A DNA stretch of 64,000 nt from assembly GCA_019745975.1 (NCBI GenBank), contig JAIESQ010000019.1, forward strand, positions 1 to 64,000, given 5' to 3'. Within the stretch, counting starts at the first letter, position 1; the number at the start of each line of letters is the position of its first letter. Below the pieces are notes generated by a model. That model worked only from the letters and a program-made list of their open reading frames with translations. It was not told where the DNA came from and did not search any database. Positions 51,280 to 60,714 of the stretch are shown one piece after another. Made by a program: the position numbers and the translations under genes. The stretch is from Pirellulales bacterium. Its GTDB lineage: Bacteria; Planctomycetota; Planctomycetia; Pirellulales; JAEUIK01.

Positions 51280-53598
51280 CTCCAGCGCCACTTGGCAAAG
51301 CGACTGGGCCTCGGCAGGGCGACCCTGTCGCAACCGCACGTCTGCCAGGCCAAGATATGGATCGACATAGCGCGGATGAGCGGAGATTAACTGCTCAAAG
51401 GCCGCGGCCGCCGTGGCGATCTGGTCTTGCTCGACCAGCACGCGCGCGAGCTGAAAGCGGGCCTGCAGAAAGTTTGGTTGCAGTTCCAGCGCCTCGCTGA
51501 AGTAGCGCAGCGCCGCGGGCCAGTCGCGGCGTTCGAAAGCCAGTTCACCCAGCCCGTAGTGTGCCGCCGACAGGCGTGGCTCATGCCCAATCGCCATAAT
51601 CCATGCGCGGTGGGCGGCATCGGCGTGCTGTTGCTCGCGTTCGACACAACCTAGCAAGTACCAGGCATCGCCGAGGTTGGGCTGCAGTTTGATGGCCGAT
51701 TTCAGGCATTGGCGCGCCTGGTCAAACTCGCGCCGCTGCAAGTAGGCATCTCCCAAGGTCGCTTGAGCCAGCGCACAGTCGGGCTCGCGCGCGACCGCGC
51801 CTTCGAGCACGATCACGGCGCGCTGGTAGCTGCGGGTTTCGATCAGCGCCCGTCCGAGATTCGTCGCGGTCATCACGTCGGTAGGATCAAGTGCCAAGGC
51901 CCGTTCGAAGTTGCGAACGGCTGTGTTCCATTTTCGTTGTTGCAGGTGCAGGACGCCCCAGTTGAACCAGGCCAGCGGATAGTCGGGGTTAACCGCCAAG
52001 GCTCGGCGATAGTTGTCGGCCGCCGTGGCTACATCGCCACGGCGCGCCGCGGCGTGTCCACGCTGCGTTAGCGCTACAAAGCTTGAACGGTTCACGTCGA
52101 GCATGCGCGCAGCGACTGTTACATCGTTGCGCCAATGTGCGCACTGCACAAACGAGAGGACGCTGCAGGACGCAATTCCGGCTAGCGCCGCCGGCCAGCG
52201 CCAGGATGCCCGCGCGGCAGGCATGGGTTGATTCGCCAAGCGCCGTCGTTGCTGGCGAGTTAACGTGCGAGTTGCCACACGATCATCGTGCGTACTAGGT
52301 TCTGCCCGCGCACCTTCGCGAGTGGCCAGCCACATACCCAGTCCGATCGCCGGGCCAAGCATTGCTAGATAAAAGTAGCGGTCGGCAACGAACGAAATGG
52401 CCTGAAATGCCGAGGGAACCAGGCCGATCGTTGGCGCCACGGCAACGAGCACGACCGTCGCCAAGGCCCACCAGCGTCGGTCGAAGCGACGACGGAAAAT
52501 CACCAACATGCTCGCTACAAGAGCCGGCGCGAGACACCAGGCATAGCGCCAGCTGGCCGTCGCCATGATCGGGGTGCGCCAACCATAGTCCGGCGCCAAT
52601 CCCAAAGGCACGCAGAGCTTGCCGAGATAGAAGCCGGTGCTGGCCATGGCTGCGGCCGGCCGCGCGTACCAGGCCAAGGGCGCCGAGAGCGTATCGTGAT
52701 GCTGCAGTCGCGAGGTGCCGACGGCCAGCGCGAGCCCTACGCCCAGCCAAACGACTAACAACGAGAACCAGGCGATCCGTGAAGCCATTCGAAGGGAGCC
52801 GCTTCCTGCCAAAGCTGCACGCCATGCCCAGACAACGACCAGCACCACGAGCGGCACGACGGCCACTGTTGGCTTGCTGCACAAGGCCGCCAGGTAGCAG
52901 GCCGTCGCCGCGGCATAGCGCAGCATTGTGAACCAGCGACGTCGTCGACCGACAGAGTTGTCGCGATGAATGGGGAGCACGAGCTGAACGGCAAACAGTC
53001 CGAACAGCGCGCTCAGCAAGCCGCGCGTATCGGAGACCCAGGCGACCGCTTCGACTTGCAGCGGATGCGCGGCAAAGAGCGCCGCGCCGGCGGCTGCCGG
53101 CCAGATTAGTCCGATCAAGCGACGTGCCAGTTGATAGACGAGGAGTACGTTGGCCGCGTGCAACAGCACACTACCGAGGTGAAACACCCAAGGCTCGGGC
53201 TGGTTTGCGCCGCTGATCCATCCGCTGATCAGCGATTCGGCGGCGAACGCCGTGTACACTACGGGCGCGTAGAGGCCGAAATACGGCTTCTGCCAGAGAT
53301 GAGCCAGACCGGCAGCCGACGGCGGATTGAGCCAGGGGTTCTGAGTGACGTGGTAGCCGTCGTCCCAGCTCAAGAAGTCGAACGTTGCCGTGCGACCATA
53401 TACCACGAGCACCAGCGCAATTAACAGCAGCGGCGCGGCGACCGTGGATTTCAGAACCCGCCAAGTGCGCCAATGCGAGAGCCACCGCCATCTCGGATGA
53501 GCCGGCCGATCGCGCTGTGTGCCGACGCCCGCCACGTCGTGTTTGGTACGCAGGCTGTGCTTGGTGTCGGGCAGGCTTGCCTTGTGTCGCTGAACCAT
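51214..53598 (-). CDS. TMTC-like membrane protein with C-terminal TPR repeats (candidate O-mannosyltransferase)
   Basis: 794 residues. The N-terminal half (about 50-470) has around ten transmembrane helices. The first periplasmic loop carries FLSWDDGYHVTQNPWLN with the D-D pair expected of GT-C catalytic sites, and HPLQVEAVAWVSDTRGLLSA matches the conserved loop of eukaryotic TMTC and related bacterial proteins. The C-terminal half (about 510-790) contains seven or so TPR units (for example AADNYRRALAVNPDYPLAWF, AVRNFERALALDPTDVMTAT, ALRYFSEALELQPNFLQARF). Together with the nearby Ppm-like enzyme this suggests lipid-linked mannosylation of exported proteins. ATG 53598 is the chosen start. Confidence 0.85.
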   Translation of the reverse strand: MVQRHKASLPDTKHSLRTKHDVAGVGTQRDRPAHPRWRWLSHWRTWRVLKSTVAAPLLLIALVLVVYGRTATFDFLSWDDGYHVTQNPWLNPPSAAGLAHLWQKPYFGLYAPVVYTAFAAESLISGWISGANQPEPWVFHLGSVLLHAANVLLVYQLARRLIGLIWPAAAGAALFAAHPLQVEAVAWVSDTRGLLSALFGLFAVQLVLPIHRDNSVGRRRRWFTMLRYAAATACYLAALCSKPTVAVVPLVVLVVVWAWRAALAGSGSLRMASRIAWFSLLVVWLGVGLALAVGTSRLQHHDTLSAPLAWYARPAAAMASTGFYLGKLCVPLGLAPDYGWRTPIMATASWRYAWCLAPALVASMLVIFRRRFDRRWWALATVVLVAVAPTIGLVPSAFQAISFVADRYFYLAMLGPAIGLGMWLATREGARAEPSTHDDRVATRTLTRQQRRRLANQPMPAARASWRWPAALAGIASCSVLSFVQCAHWRNDVTVAARMLDVNRSSFVALTQRGHAAARRGDVATAADNYRRALAVNPDYPLAWFNWGVLHLQQRKWNTAVRNFERALALDPTDVMTATNLGRALIETRSYQRAVIVLEGAVAREPDCALAQATLGDAYLQRREFDQARQCLKSAIKLQPNLGDAWYLLGCVEREQQHADAAHRAWIMAIGHEPRLSAAHYGLGELAFERRDWPAALRYFSEALELQPNFLQARFQLARVLVEQDQIATAAAAFEQLISAHPRYVDPYLGLADVRLRQGRPAEAQSLCQVALELRPGWPPATEVLARAQAAALR

Positions 53599-53773
53599 GG
53601 GTGCGCTCGAAGTGGATCGTGGAGTCAAAGCGGCAGCCGAGCCATCCTGGCAGGATTGCGGGGCGCGGACCGTATCCGCCCCCGGCCGCGCGCGTCAAGA
53701 GAGAGCCCGGCGCGGGCGAGTGCTAGCAGCCTTGCAGTCCCTGGGGGAGCGCAACTGTTGGGCGTAAGAAAAG

Positions 53774-55288
53774 CTACCGGCTCTCGCGACGCAGCTTGGC
53801 GAAGAGCTGCTCGTATTCCACTCGTCGAGCAGAACCGCGCACCAGGCCATGCCTTGCGACGTCGTTAGCTTCATCGTCGATGACGATCAGATCGTCGTCC
53901 TGGATTTCTTCTACCAACGGCGCGTCGTCGACAGGTTGGACGAAGGCGTCGGTCCACGAGTTGGCCGGCGCGGTGCCAACTCCACCGCCGATCGCCTGGT
54001 GGCCCCAATCGTCGCCCGCATCGAATTCCTGCGGAGCGACGACGCGAATGTGGTCAGGTGTCTCGACTTGCACGAAGGGCTCCAGCAAGTCGCCAAGAAT
54101 CCGGCCCTCGACGCTTTGGACCTTGGGGCGACGGGCCAGCGTGCAGCTATCGAGTTGCGCGTACCGATCGACGACGACTTCCTCCTGCTCAAATTGATGG
54201 CCGCGGCCATGCACGGGATCTTCGACGACGTTCGATGGCACGGCGACCGCTGCGGCCGTAACCGAAGCCGACAGCGGCGCCCAATTGGGTGCGGCGACAC
54301 GCGGCGAATTGTGCGTGGTCGGTTCGTCTTCGTCGAGAGCGCCAAATTCGATTGTCGCCGTGGCGCCGTGCGACGAATTGCCGCTTGCCGAAGCAGTGCT
54401 CGCACTGGCGACTCGCGCTTCTCGGTTGGATGAATACGCACCGATTGGAAGGGTCGCGCCGGCCGCCTGATCGCGCGGCGCCGGGAACTGCTGCAAGTCG
54501 GCCCAGGCAACGGAAATCGCGGCGGCATCGAGCCGCAGCCGGCCGGCCGCCGCACCCAGTACGAGCGCATGATCGCAGAGCTGGTTCACGAGCCGTGGCA
54601 CGCCGTCGGTCGCCTGTTGAAGGCGCCTCACGGCGTCGTCAGTGAACAACCGCTCGGGCCGCCCGTCGCAGGCCGCCAATCGCGCGGCGATGTAGCCGCG
54701 CGTTTCGGCGTGCGTGAAAGGAGCCAGGTAGCAACGCGCCGCCAGCCGCTGATTGAACGACTCGAGCTTCGGGCTGGCCAGGCGCTCCTCGATTTCCGGG
54801 TTGCCGGCAAGCACCAAGTGGACGCACGTCTGCTCGTACCGCACCAGGTTTGTCAATAGCCGCAGCTCCTCGAGTACCGTGACTTCGAGCAGTTGTGCGT
54901 CGTCGATCACCAACACCAGGCCGGTCGCCGGCAGCGAATAGCCGCTGATATAGTCGACCAGAGCCAGCCGCAATTCCCCTTCGTCGCCTCGGATCGGGCG
55001 GCCAAGTCGATGTAGAACCGTCTGCGACAGCGCGCGCCGGTTGATACATTCGCCGCCGGCCAATGTCACCACCTGGTGCGTGGGGCGCAGGTGTTGGGCG
55101 ATCACGCTCGCGAAGATCGACTTGCCGATGCCCACGCCGCCCACGACCAGCGCCGGCCCTTCACCGCGGCGCACGCAGCGCAAGGTGGTCTCGCGAGCGG
55201 CTTCGCTGCTCGCCGTGCGAAAGTAGTGCGCCGCCAGCGCCGTGGCGACGAACGGCCGCCCGCTCAACTGATAGAACGCTTCGTACAT
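53774..55288 (-). CDS. ExeA/GspA-like AAA ATPase
   Basis: A 504-residue protein. The N-terminal AAA_22-type domain (about 1-265) has FYQLSGRPFVATALAAHYF, Walker A GGVGIGKS (about 50-57), Walker B LVLVIDDAQLL and the sensor-like DGVPRLVNQLCDHAL. In contrast to ExeA no transmembrane helix or peptidoglycan-binding domain follows; the C-terminal half (about 290-504) is low-complexity, acidic and Ala/Thr-rich. It may be the ATPase of a secretion or surface-polysaccharide system, but no gsp genes are near. Start ATG 55288 has GAAGGAAG upstream. Confidence 0.87.
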   Translation of the reverse strand: MYEAFYQLSGRPFVATALAAHYFRTASSEAARETTLRCVRRGEGPALVVGGVGIGKSIFASVIAQHLRPTHQVVTLAGGECINRRALSQTVLHRLGRPIRGDEGELRLALVDYISGYSLPATGLVLVIDDAQLLEVTVLEELRLLTNLVRYEQTCVHLVLAGNPEIEERLASPKLESFNQRLAARCYLAPFTHAETRGYIAARLAACDGRPERLFTDDAVRRLQQATDGVPRLVNQLCDHALVLGAAAGRLRLDAAAISVAWADLQQFPAPRDQAAGATLPIGAYSSNREARVASASTASASGNSSHGATATIEFGALDEDEPTTHNSPRVAAPNWAPLSASVTAAAVAVPSNVVEDPVHGRGHQFEQEEVVVDRYAQLDSCTLARRPKVQSVEGRILGDLLEPFVQVETPDHIRVVAPQEFDAGDDWGHQAIGGGVGTAPANSWTDAFVQPVDDAPLVEEIQDDDLIVIDDEANDVARHGLVRGSARRVEYEQLFAKLRRESR

Positions 55289-55717
55289 GCGGCTGGTGCT
55301 TCCTTCAACTCGCAGGTGCGATGCCGGGCGATGGCGCGAGCTTTGCCCAGGGGGCAAACGGCGCGGTTGCGGACCCTATTACCATTCGGCCGCCATGCCG
55401 GGCGTTCTGCACCCTTGTTGCCAGCGGCCGAGAGTGCTAGCAAGAAGGATGAAATTACCTGAAGTTCCGCCGCCGGCTAGGACGGGCAAGCAGCGGAGAG
55501 CACTGAGTGAAGATTGGCCACAGAGGCCACAGAGTATGAGTGCAAGTGGACATGTCGTGCCAAGCTGACTTCCGTGAGAATATCGCTTCAAAAGCAATCA
55601 TTGCCAAACTAAACGCAGCTGTTTAGACGCTGCTTTCGCACCTAGGACTTTCACCTACATTCGTCTCTGTGTCCTCTGTACTCTCTGTGGCTTTCCAACC
55701 CCACACTCTGTGGCAAC
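55289..55717. repeat. 430-bp gap with family D repeats
   Basis: GGCCACAGAGGCCACAGAG (55517-55535) and, inverted, CTCTGTGTCCTCTGT with CTCTCTGTGGC (about 55667-55692) bracket about 130 bp. GTGCTAGCAAG (55434-55444) also occurs. No gene was recognised. Confidence 0.7.
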
Positions 55718-56380
55718 ATGTTTCGCATTAAGATCTGCGGAATTACGAATCTCGACGACGCCCTGGTGGCGGCCGATGCGGGGGCCGATGCCATCGGCTT
55801 CAACTTCTGCACGCGCAGCCCGCGCTTCATCGAGCCTTTGGCCGCCCGTGACATTGCCGCCCGGTTGCCGAGGGGCGTGGCGCGCGTGGGCGTGTTCGTG
55901 AACGCGACCGACGGTGCGATTGTGGCGGCTGCCGATCTGGTGGCCCTCGACATCATCCAACTGCACGGCGATGAGCCGCCTGATGAAGTGCGGGCGCTGG
56001 CCCCCCGTCAGGTGATGCGAGCGATCCGCGCCGCGACGAATAACCTCTCCGAAGTCTCGCGCTATCTCGAACGCTGTCGCAAAGTCGGGGCCGAGCTGGT
56101 GGCGATCATGGCCGATGCCGCAGTGGCGGGGCAGTACGGCGGCACGGGCCAGCGGGCCGATTGGGAAGCCTGGTCGCACTATGCCAGCAAGCCGCGCGTG
56201 CCGCCGCTGGTGCTGGCTGGCGGATTGACACCCGAGAACGTGGCCGAGGGGATCGCGCGAGTGCGTCCGGCGGCAGTGGATGTCGCCAGTGGTGTGGAGA
56301 GCGAGCCGGGCATCAAGGACCAAGCAAAGGTCAAGCAATTCGTCGACGCGGCGCGCGCGGCGTTTACCAGACACGAGTAA
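55718..56380 (+). CDS. trpF: phosphoribosylanthranilate isomerase
   Basis: A 220-residue TIM-barrel enzyme converting PRA to CdRP in tryptophan synthesis. The catalytic Cys is in FRIKICGITNLDDALVA and the general acid Asp should lie in VAIMADAAVAGQYGGTGQ. Other features are GADAIGFNF, IIQLHGDEPPDEV, LVLAGGLTPENVAEGI and VDVASGVESEPGIKD. It stands alone rather than in a trp operon. No Shine-Dalgarno sequence precedes the ATG. Confidence 0.96.
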   Translation: MFRIKICGITNLDDALVAADAGADAIGFNFCTRSPRFIEPLAARDIAARLPRGVARVGVFVNATDGAIVAAADLVALDIIQLHGDEPPDEVRALAPRQVMRAIRAATNNLSEVSRYLERCRKVGAELVAIMADAAVAGQYGGTGQRADWEAWSHYASKPRVPPLVLAGGLTPENVAEGIARVRPAAVDVASGVESEPGIKDQAKVKQFVDAARAAFTRHE

Positions 56381-56401
56381 CTCCGGTGTCGGTTCGCTTT
56401 T

Positions 56402-56432
56402 GTTAGCCGCGGGACTTGTCCCGCGCGCTAGC
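56402..56432. repeat. family B palindrome, copy 3
   Basis: GTTAGCCGCGGGA-CTTG-TCCCGCGCGCTAGC, 22 bp after trpF. Confidence 0.88.
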
Positions 56433-56481
56433 TTGTTCGATGCCGTGTCGCATTAGCGCAATCGGGAATCGCGCTCCACCA

Positions 56482-56512
56482 GCTAGTGCGCGGAGTGAAC
56501 TCCGCGACCAGC
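56482..56512. repeat. family B palindrome, copy 4, inverted
   Basis: GCTAGTGCGCGGAGTGAACTCCGCGACCAGC, the reverse orientation of copy 3, 50 bp away, so the two units form a larger inverted pair between trpF and the convergent small membrane gene. Confidence 0.8.
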
Positions 56513-56577
56513 AGATCGTTTTGGTCTCGGCCCGACTACGGCTCCTTTCGCCAGCGCACTGCGCCCACATTGTTCGA

Positions 56578-56859
56578 TTACGACAGCAGCCTGATAAGCA
56601 CTCCGACGCCGATAGCCGCGGCGGCGAGAAAAATGGCGCGAAGCACCCCAGGAACGTGAACGGAGAACACCACCTCATCAGCAAGAAGGTTCACCGAAAT
56701 GAGGCTGACGGACAGCAGCAAGATAAACGTCCCTAACGTAAGAAGAACGGTCGAAAGCAACCGGACGACGTCTGGTTTCGTCCGCTGGGAGCGTCGATTG
56801 GCCACCGAATTTGGCTGGTGGTCTGGAGATTGGTATGGATTGCCGTCTTGCGTGGGCAT
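56578..56859 (-). CDS. small two-helix membrane protein with NPYxxP N-terminus (paralogue 1)
   Basis: A 93-residue protein. The N-terminus MPTQDGNPYQSPDHQP has the NPYxxP motif common in short planctomycetal membrane proteins. Two hydrophobic helices follow (VVRLLSTVLLTLGTFILLLS and VLRAIFLAAAAIGVGVLI). It is a paralogue of the next gene upstream: both share DGNPYxxP and the same helix spacing. Function unknown. GC content is a little lower than the neighbours. Confidence 0.75.
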   Translation of the reverse strand: MPTQDGNPYQSPDHQPNSVANRRSQRTKPDVVRLLSTVLLTLGTFILLLSVSLISVNLLADEVVFSVHVPGVLRAIFLAAAAIGVGVLIRLLS

Positions 56860-56874
56860 CTTTACGCCTAGGAG

Positions 56875-57165
56875 CTAAGAACTGCGATTGCGTCGCAGCC
56901 AGAAGCCGAACCCATACAAGCCGCTTATGACGATCAGGTAGGCCGCGATACCGGACGGGTTGATTGGTTCCTCGGTCGCGCGAGTTTGCGGATCGATCGC
57001 GTAGATCAAAAGTCCAGCGGTCAGGCCGAGTGCCAGGAACGTCGCGAAGGTGATGAAGGCCGTCGAGAAGACGCGGTTTGCCAGCGACAGCCGCGGCGGC
57101 GCAGGCGCAGGCCCGCCAGCCATTGACTCGGGCGCCGCATACGGGTTGCCGTCATGCTCGGCCAT
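56875..57165 (-). CDS. small two-helix membrane protein with NPYxxP N-terminus (paralogue 2)
   Basis: A 96-residue protein starting MAEHDGNPYAAPESMAGG, then two hydrophobic helices (FSTAFITFATFLALGLTAGLLIYAI and IAAYLIVISGLYGFGFWL) and a basic end. It lies 15 bp upstream of paralogue 1 and is probably cotranscribed with it. ATG 57165 is chosen because it aligns with paralogue 1; an in-frame ATG at 57207 adds 14 residues. Function unknown. Confidence 0.75.
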   Translation of the reverse strand: MAEHDGNPYAAPESMAGGPAPAPPRLSLANRVFSTAFITFATFLALGLTAGLLIYAIDPQTRATEEPINPSGIAAYLIVISGLYGFGFWLRRNRSS

Positions 57166-57374
57166 CCTTTGAACGTAACCCGTGCGACCGCGCTGCGTAA
57201 GCGTCATGGCGACGCGGTCGTTTCGCGGCCAGCGGCAGATTTCGTCGGCTTGTCAACGAGCCCCCAGGGCACGTAAGATAAGACGCCGACGGACAGGATC
57301 GCCGCGGCAAGCAAAACCGCTGCCGTGTAAGCACTTCGGCTGAATCGAACCCGCCAGACGACAGGAGACTTCGC

Positions 57375-58700
<1,326 letters not shown>

Positions 58701-58730
58701 GAGCGGCTTCCTGGTTGCCAATCGCGGGGT

Positions 58731-58761
58731 GTTAGCCGCGGAGCTTGCTCCGCGCGCTAGC
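58731..58761. repeat. family B palindrome, copy 5
   Basis: GTTAGCCGCGGAG-CTTG-CTCCGCGCGCTAGC, 30 bp after ahcY. Confidence 0.88.
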
Positions 58762-58786
58762 TCGCACGATGTTGTCCCGACCACCA

Positions 58787-58815
58787 CTAGCGCGCGGGAC
58801 AAGTCCCGCGGCTAA
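58787..58815. repeat. family B palindrome, copy 6, inverted
   Basis: CTAGCGCGCGGGA-CAAG-TCCCGCGGCTAA, facing copy 5 across 25 bp. A worn seventh unit, GCGCGGGATAAATCTCGCGG, lies at about 58913-58922. Confidence 0.85.
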
Positions 58816-58854
58816 GGATCATCCGTACTTCTGCGCTGCTGCATCGACAAGCCA

Positions 58855-58870
58855 TGTTTCACGTGGCACA
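58855..58870 (+). promoter_or_regulatory. parS: parS-like site 1
   Basis: TGTTTCACGTGGCACA, matching 14 of 16 positions of the general bacterial parS consensus TGTTNCACGTGAAACA. It lies in the ahcY-DUF1015 gap, 1.9 kb before parA. Confidence 0.75.
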
Positions 58871-58974
58871 TTGGCCGCTGGCACCTTGTCGCGCGGGCCT
58901 GTGCGCGGGATAAATCTCGCGGTCGTCCAAGTTGCTGGCGACAAGCTCCGAGCCCCTAGCATCAGCCGCTCCCC

Positions 58975-60282
58975 ATGCCCGAGATCCGCCCCTTCCGCGC
59001 CGTGCGTTACGACCTGGCCCACGTCGGCCCGCTGTCGGCCGTGGTCGCGCCCCCCTACGACGTGATCGGCCTCGAACTGCAGGACACCCTGTATAAGCAG
59101 CACCCTGCCAACGTCGTGCGGCTGATCCTCAATCGCGAGGAACCCGGCGACGACGAGCGGCACAACAAATACGCCCGGGCCGGGCGCTTCCTCCGCAACT
59201 GGCAGAGCGAAGGCGTGCTGTTCACCGACAGTGCTCCGGCCCTGTACGTCTACCATCAGACGTTCGAGCACGAGGGGCAGCGGTACACGCGGCGCGGCTT
59301 CATGTGCCGCGTGCGGCTCGAACGGTTTGGAACAGGCCGCATCTATCCGCACGAAGAAACCATGAGCGGCCCCAAGCAAGACCGTCTGCTGCTCACGCGG
59401 GCCTGCCGGGCGAATCTCAGCCAGGTGTTTGGGCTGTATCCCGATCCCAACAATAAGGCCCAACACATTCTCGAGCGGGCGGTCGCCGGTCAGCCCCCGA
59501 TCGAGGCCACCGATCACTTGGGCGTCATTCACCGGATGTGGCTGGTGACTGATCCGGCCACGATCGCGGCGGTCGCTGGAGTCATGGGTCCGCTCGACGT
59601 GTTTATTGCCGACGGCCATCACCGCTATGAAACCGCCTGCAACTACCGTGACGAGATCGCCGCAGCCGCCGGCGGACAGCTCGACGCCGAGCACCCTGCC
59701 AACTTCGTGCTGATGACTTGCATCAGCATGGATGACCCAGGCATGGTGGTGCTGCCGACCCACCGGCTCTTCCGCGGCCTGCCGAAGCTCGACACCGACG
59801 GGCTCAAACAGAAACTCGGCTCGGCGTTCATGTGCCGAGTGGCCGGCGAGGGGAGCGACCTGGCCGACACCGTGTGGGACGAGATCGAAGCCAGCGGCGA
59901 CCAGGGCGCCCTGGGCTTCTTCACACAGGCCGACGAGCGCTGGACTGTCGCCCGGCTGACCGCCGCTGGCCGCGAGCGGATGGCCAAGATTGCCGCCGAG
60001 CATAGCGAGCCTTGGTGCGGGCTGGGGGTAAGCCTGCTGCATAAGCTCGTGGTCGAAGACCTGCTCGCAGCGCGCGATCTACCGAAGCCGACCTACGTGC
60101 ACCTCGTGAGCGAGGTGGTCGACGAGCTCGAGTCGGGCGACTATCCATTGGCGGCGTTGGTCATGCCGGCGACGCTCGATCACATCCGCGAGATCAGCCA
60201 GAGCGGCGAGCGAATGCCAGCCAAAAGCACCTATTTCTATCCCAAGTTGCTCAGCGGGTTGGTGATCAACCCGCTGGAATAG
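58975..60282 (+). CDS. DUF1015-family protein
   Basis: A 435-residue protein covering the whole DUF1015 domain. Typical segments are EIRPFRAVRYD, VVAPPYDVIG, HPANVVRLIL, IYPHEETMSGPKQDRL, the conserved VFIADGHHRYETA and ALVMPATLDHIREISQSGERMPAKSTYFYPKL. The family is thought to relate to the SpoOM/HprK-distant group and its biochemical role is not settled. The gene sits between two groups of parS-like sites and 430 bp ahead of parA. No strong ribosome-binding site precedes ATG 58975. Confidence 0.92.
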   Translation: MPEIRPFRAVRYDLAHVGPLSAVVAPPYDVIGLELQDTLYKQHPANVVRLILNREEPGDDERHNKYARAGRFLRNWQSEGVLFTDSAPALYVYHQTFEHEGQRYTRRGFMCRVRLERFGTGRIYPHEETMSGPKQDRLLLTRACRANLSQVFGLYPDPNNKAQHILERAVAGQPPIEATDHLGVIHRMWLVTDPATIAAVAGVMGPLDVFIADGHHRYETACNYRDEIAAAAGGQLDAEHPANFVLMTCISMDDPGMVVLPTHRLFRGLPKLDTDGLKQKLGSAFMCRVAGEGSDLADTVWDEIEASGDQGALGFFTQADERWTVARLTAAGRERMAKIAAEHSEPWCGLGVSLLHKLVVEDLLAARDLPKPTYVHLVSEVVDELESGDYPLAALVMPATLDHIREISQSGERMPAKSTYFYPKLLSGLVINPLE

Positions 60283-60386
60283 GCGGGCGGCGAAAGACGC
60301 GGGGTTCGCGATTCCGGCCGACGGCGCGTGCCGTGTTCGCATTGCTCCCGTTGGCGTCGAGCCTGGTTGCTTTGGCCCGTTTGCAA

Positions 60387-60402
60387 CGTTTCACGTGGCA
60401 CA
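60387..60402 (+). promoter_or_regulatory. parS: parS-like site 2
   Basis: CGTTTCACGTGGCACA, sharing the 15-bp core GTTTCACGTGGCACA with sites 1 and 3, in the same orientation. Confidence 0.75.
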
Positions 60403-60428
60403 TTCGTGCACCGTCTCCCAATTCGCAA

Positions 60429-60444
60429 GGTTTCACGTGGCACA
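60429..60444 (+). promoter_or_regulatory. parS: parS-like site 3
   Basis: GGTTTCACGTGGCACA, 42 bp after site 2 and about 270 bp before the parA start. Confidence 0.75.
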
Positions 60445-60714
60445 TCGGCTGCTAGCAAGGTGCGAAAAACGCTCATTTTTTCTAAATGTTGCGCGAGTGT
60501 AATGTCGATAATCCTCTATTTTTTGCGCAACGGACCGCTATTTTTTGGCCATTGTTTTGCTAGCATTGCTGATGTCGCGACCGTTCCGCCAGCACACGGA
60601 GCGAAGTGATCAACTGACATTCCGGTCCGGTCACGTCGACGGGTAGAATTCCGCCCCCCAGTGCGATCGCGCTTTCGCGTGATTGATCCACGTCTGGCGA
60701 GGCGGCCCGCAAAC
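60445..60714. other. AT-rich leader region of parAB
   Basis: The stretch 60470-60570 is clearly richer in A/T than the rest of the window and contains repeated CTATTTTTTG tracts (60517 and 60537 region). It follows parS-like site 3 and precedes parA. It may hold the parAB promoter or a bendable or unwinding segment; no DnaA boxes were recognised. Confidence 0.5.

Noticed and set aside
24112-55444. TGCTAGCA words at gap edges (24112, 35928, 53720, 55434, 60450)
   Set aside because: A short 8-bp palindrome that recurs but without consistent spacing to genes or longer conserved context; too weak to call a regulatory site.
57166-57374. A possible S-adenosylhomocysteine riboswitch before ahcY
   Set aside because: The conserved SAH-riboswitch words were not found; the leader shows only a good AGGAG site.
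60470-60570. A replication origin in the AT-rich segment before parA
   Set aside because: AT-richness and parS-like sites are suggestive, but no DnaA boxes (TTATCCACA-like) and no dnaA/dnaN genes are seen.
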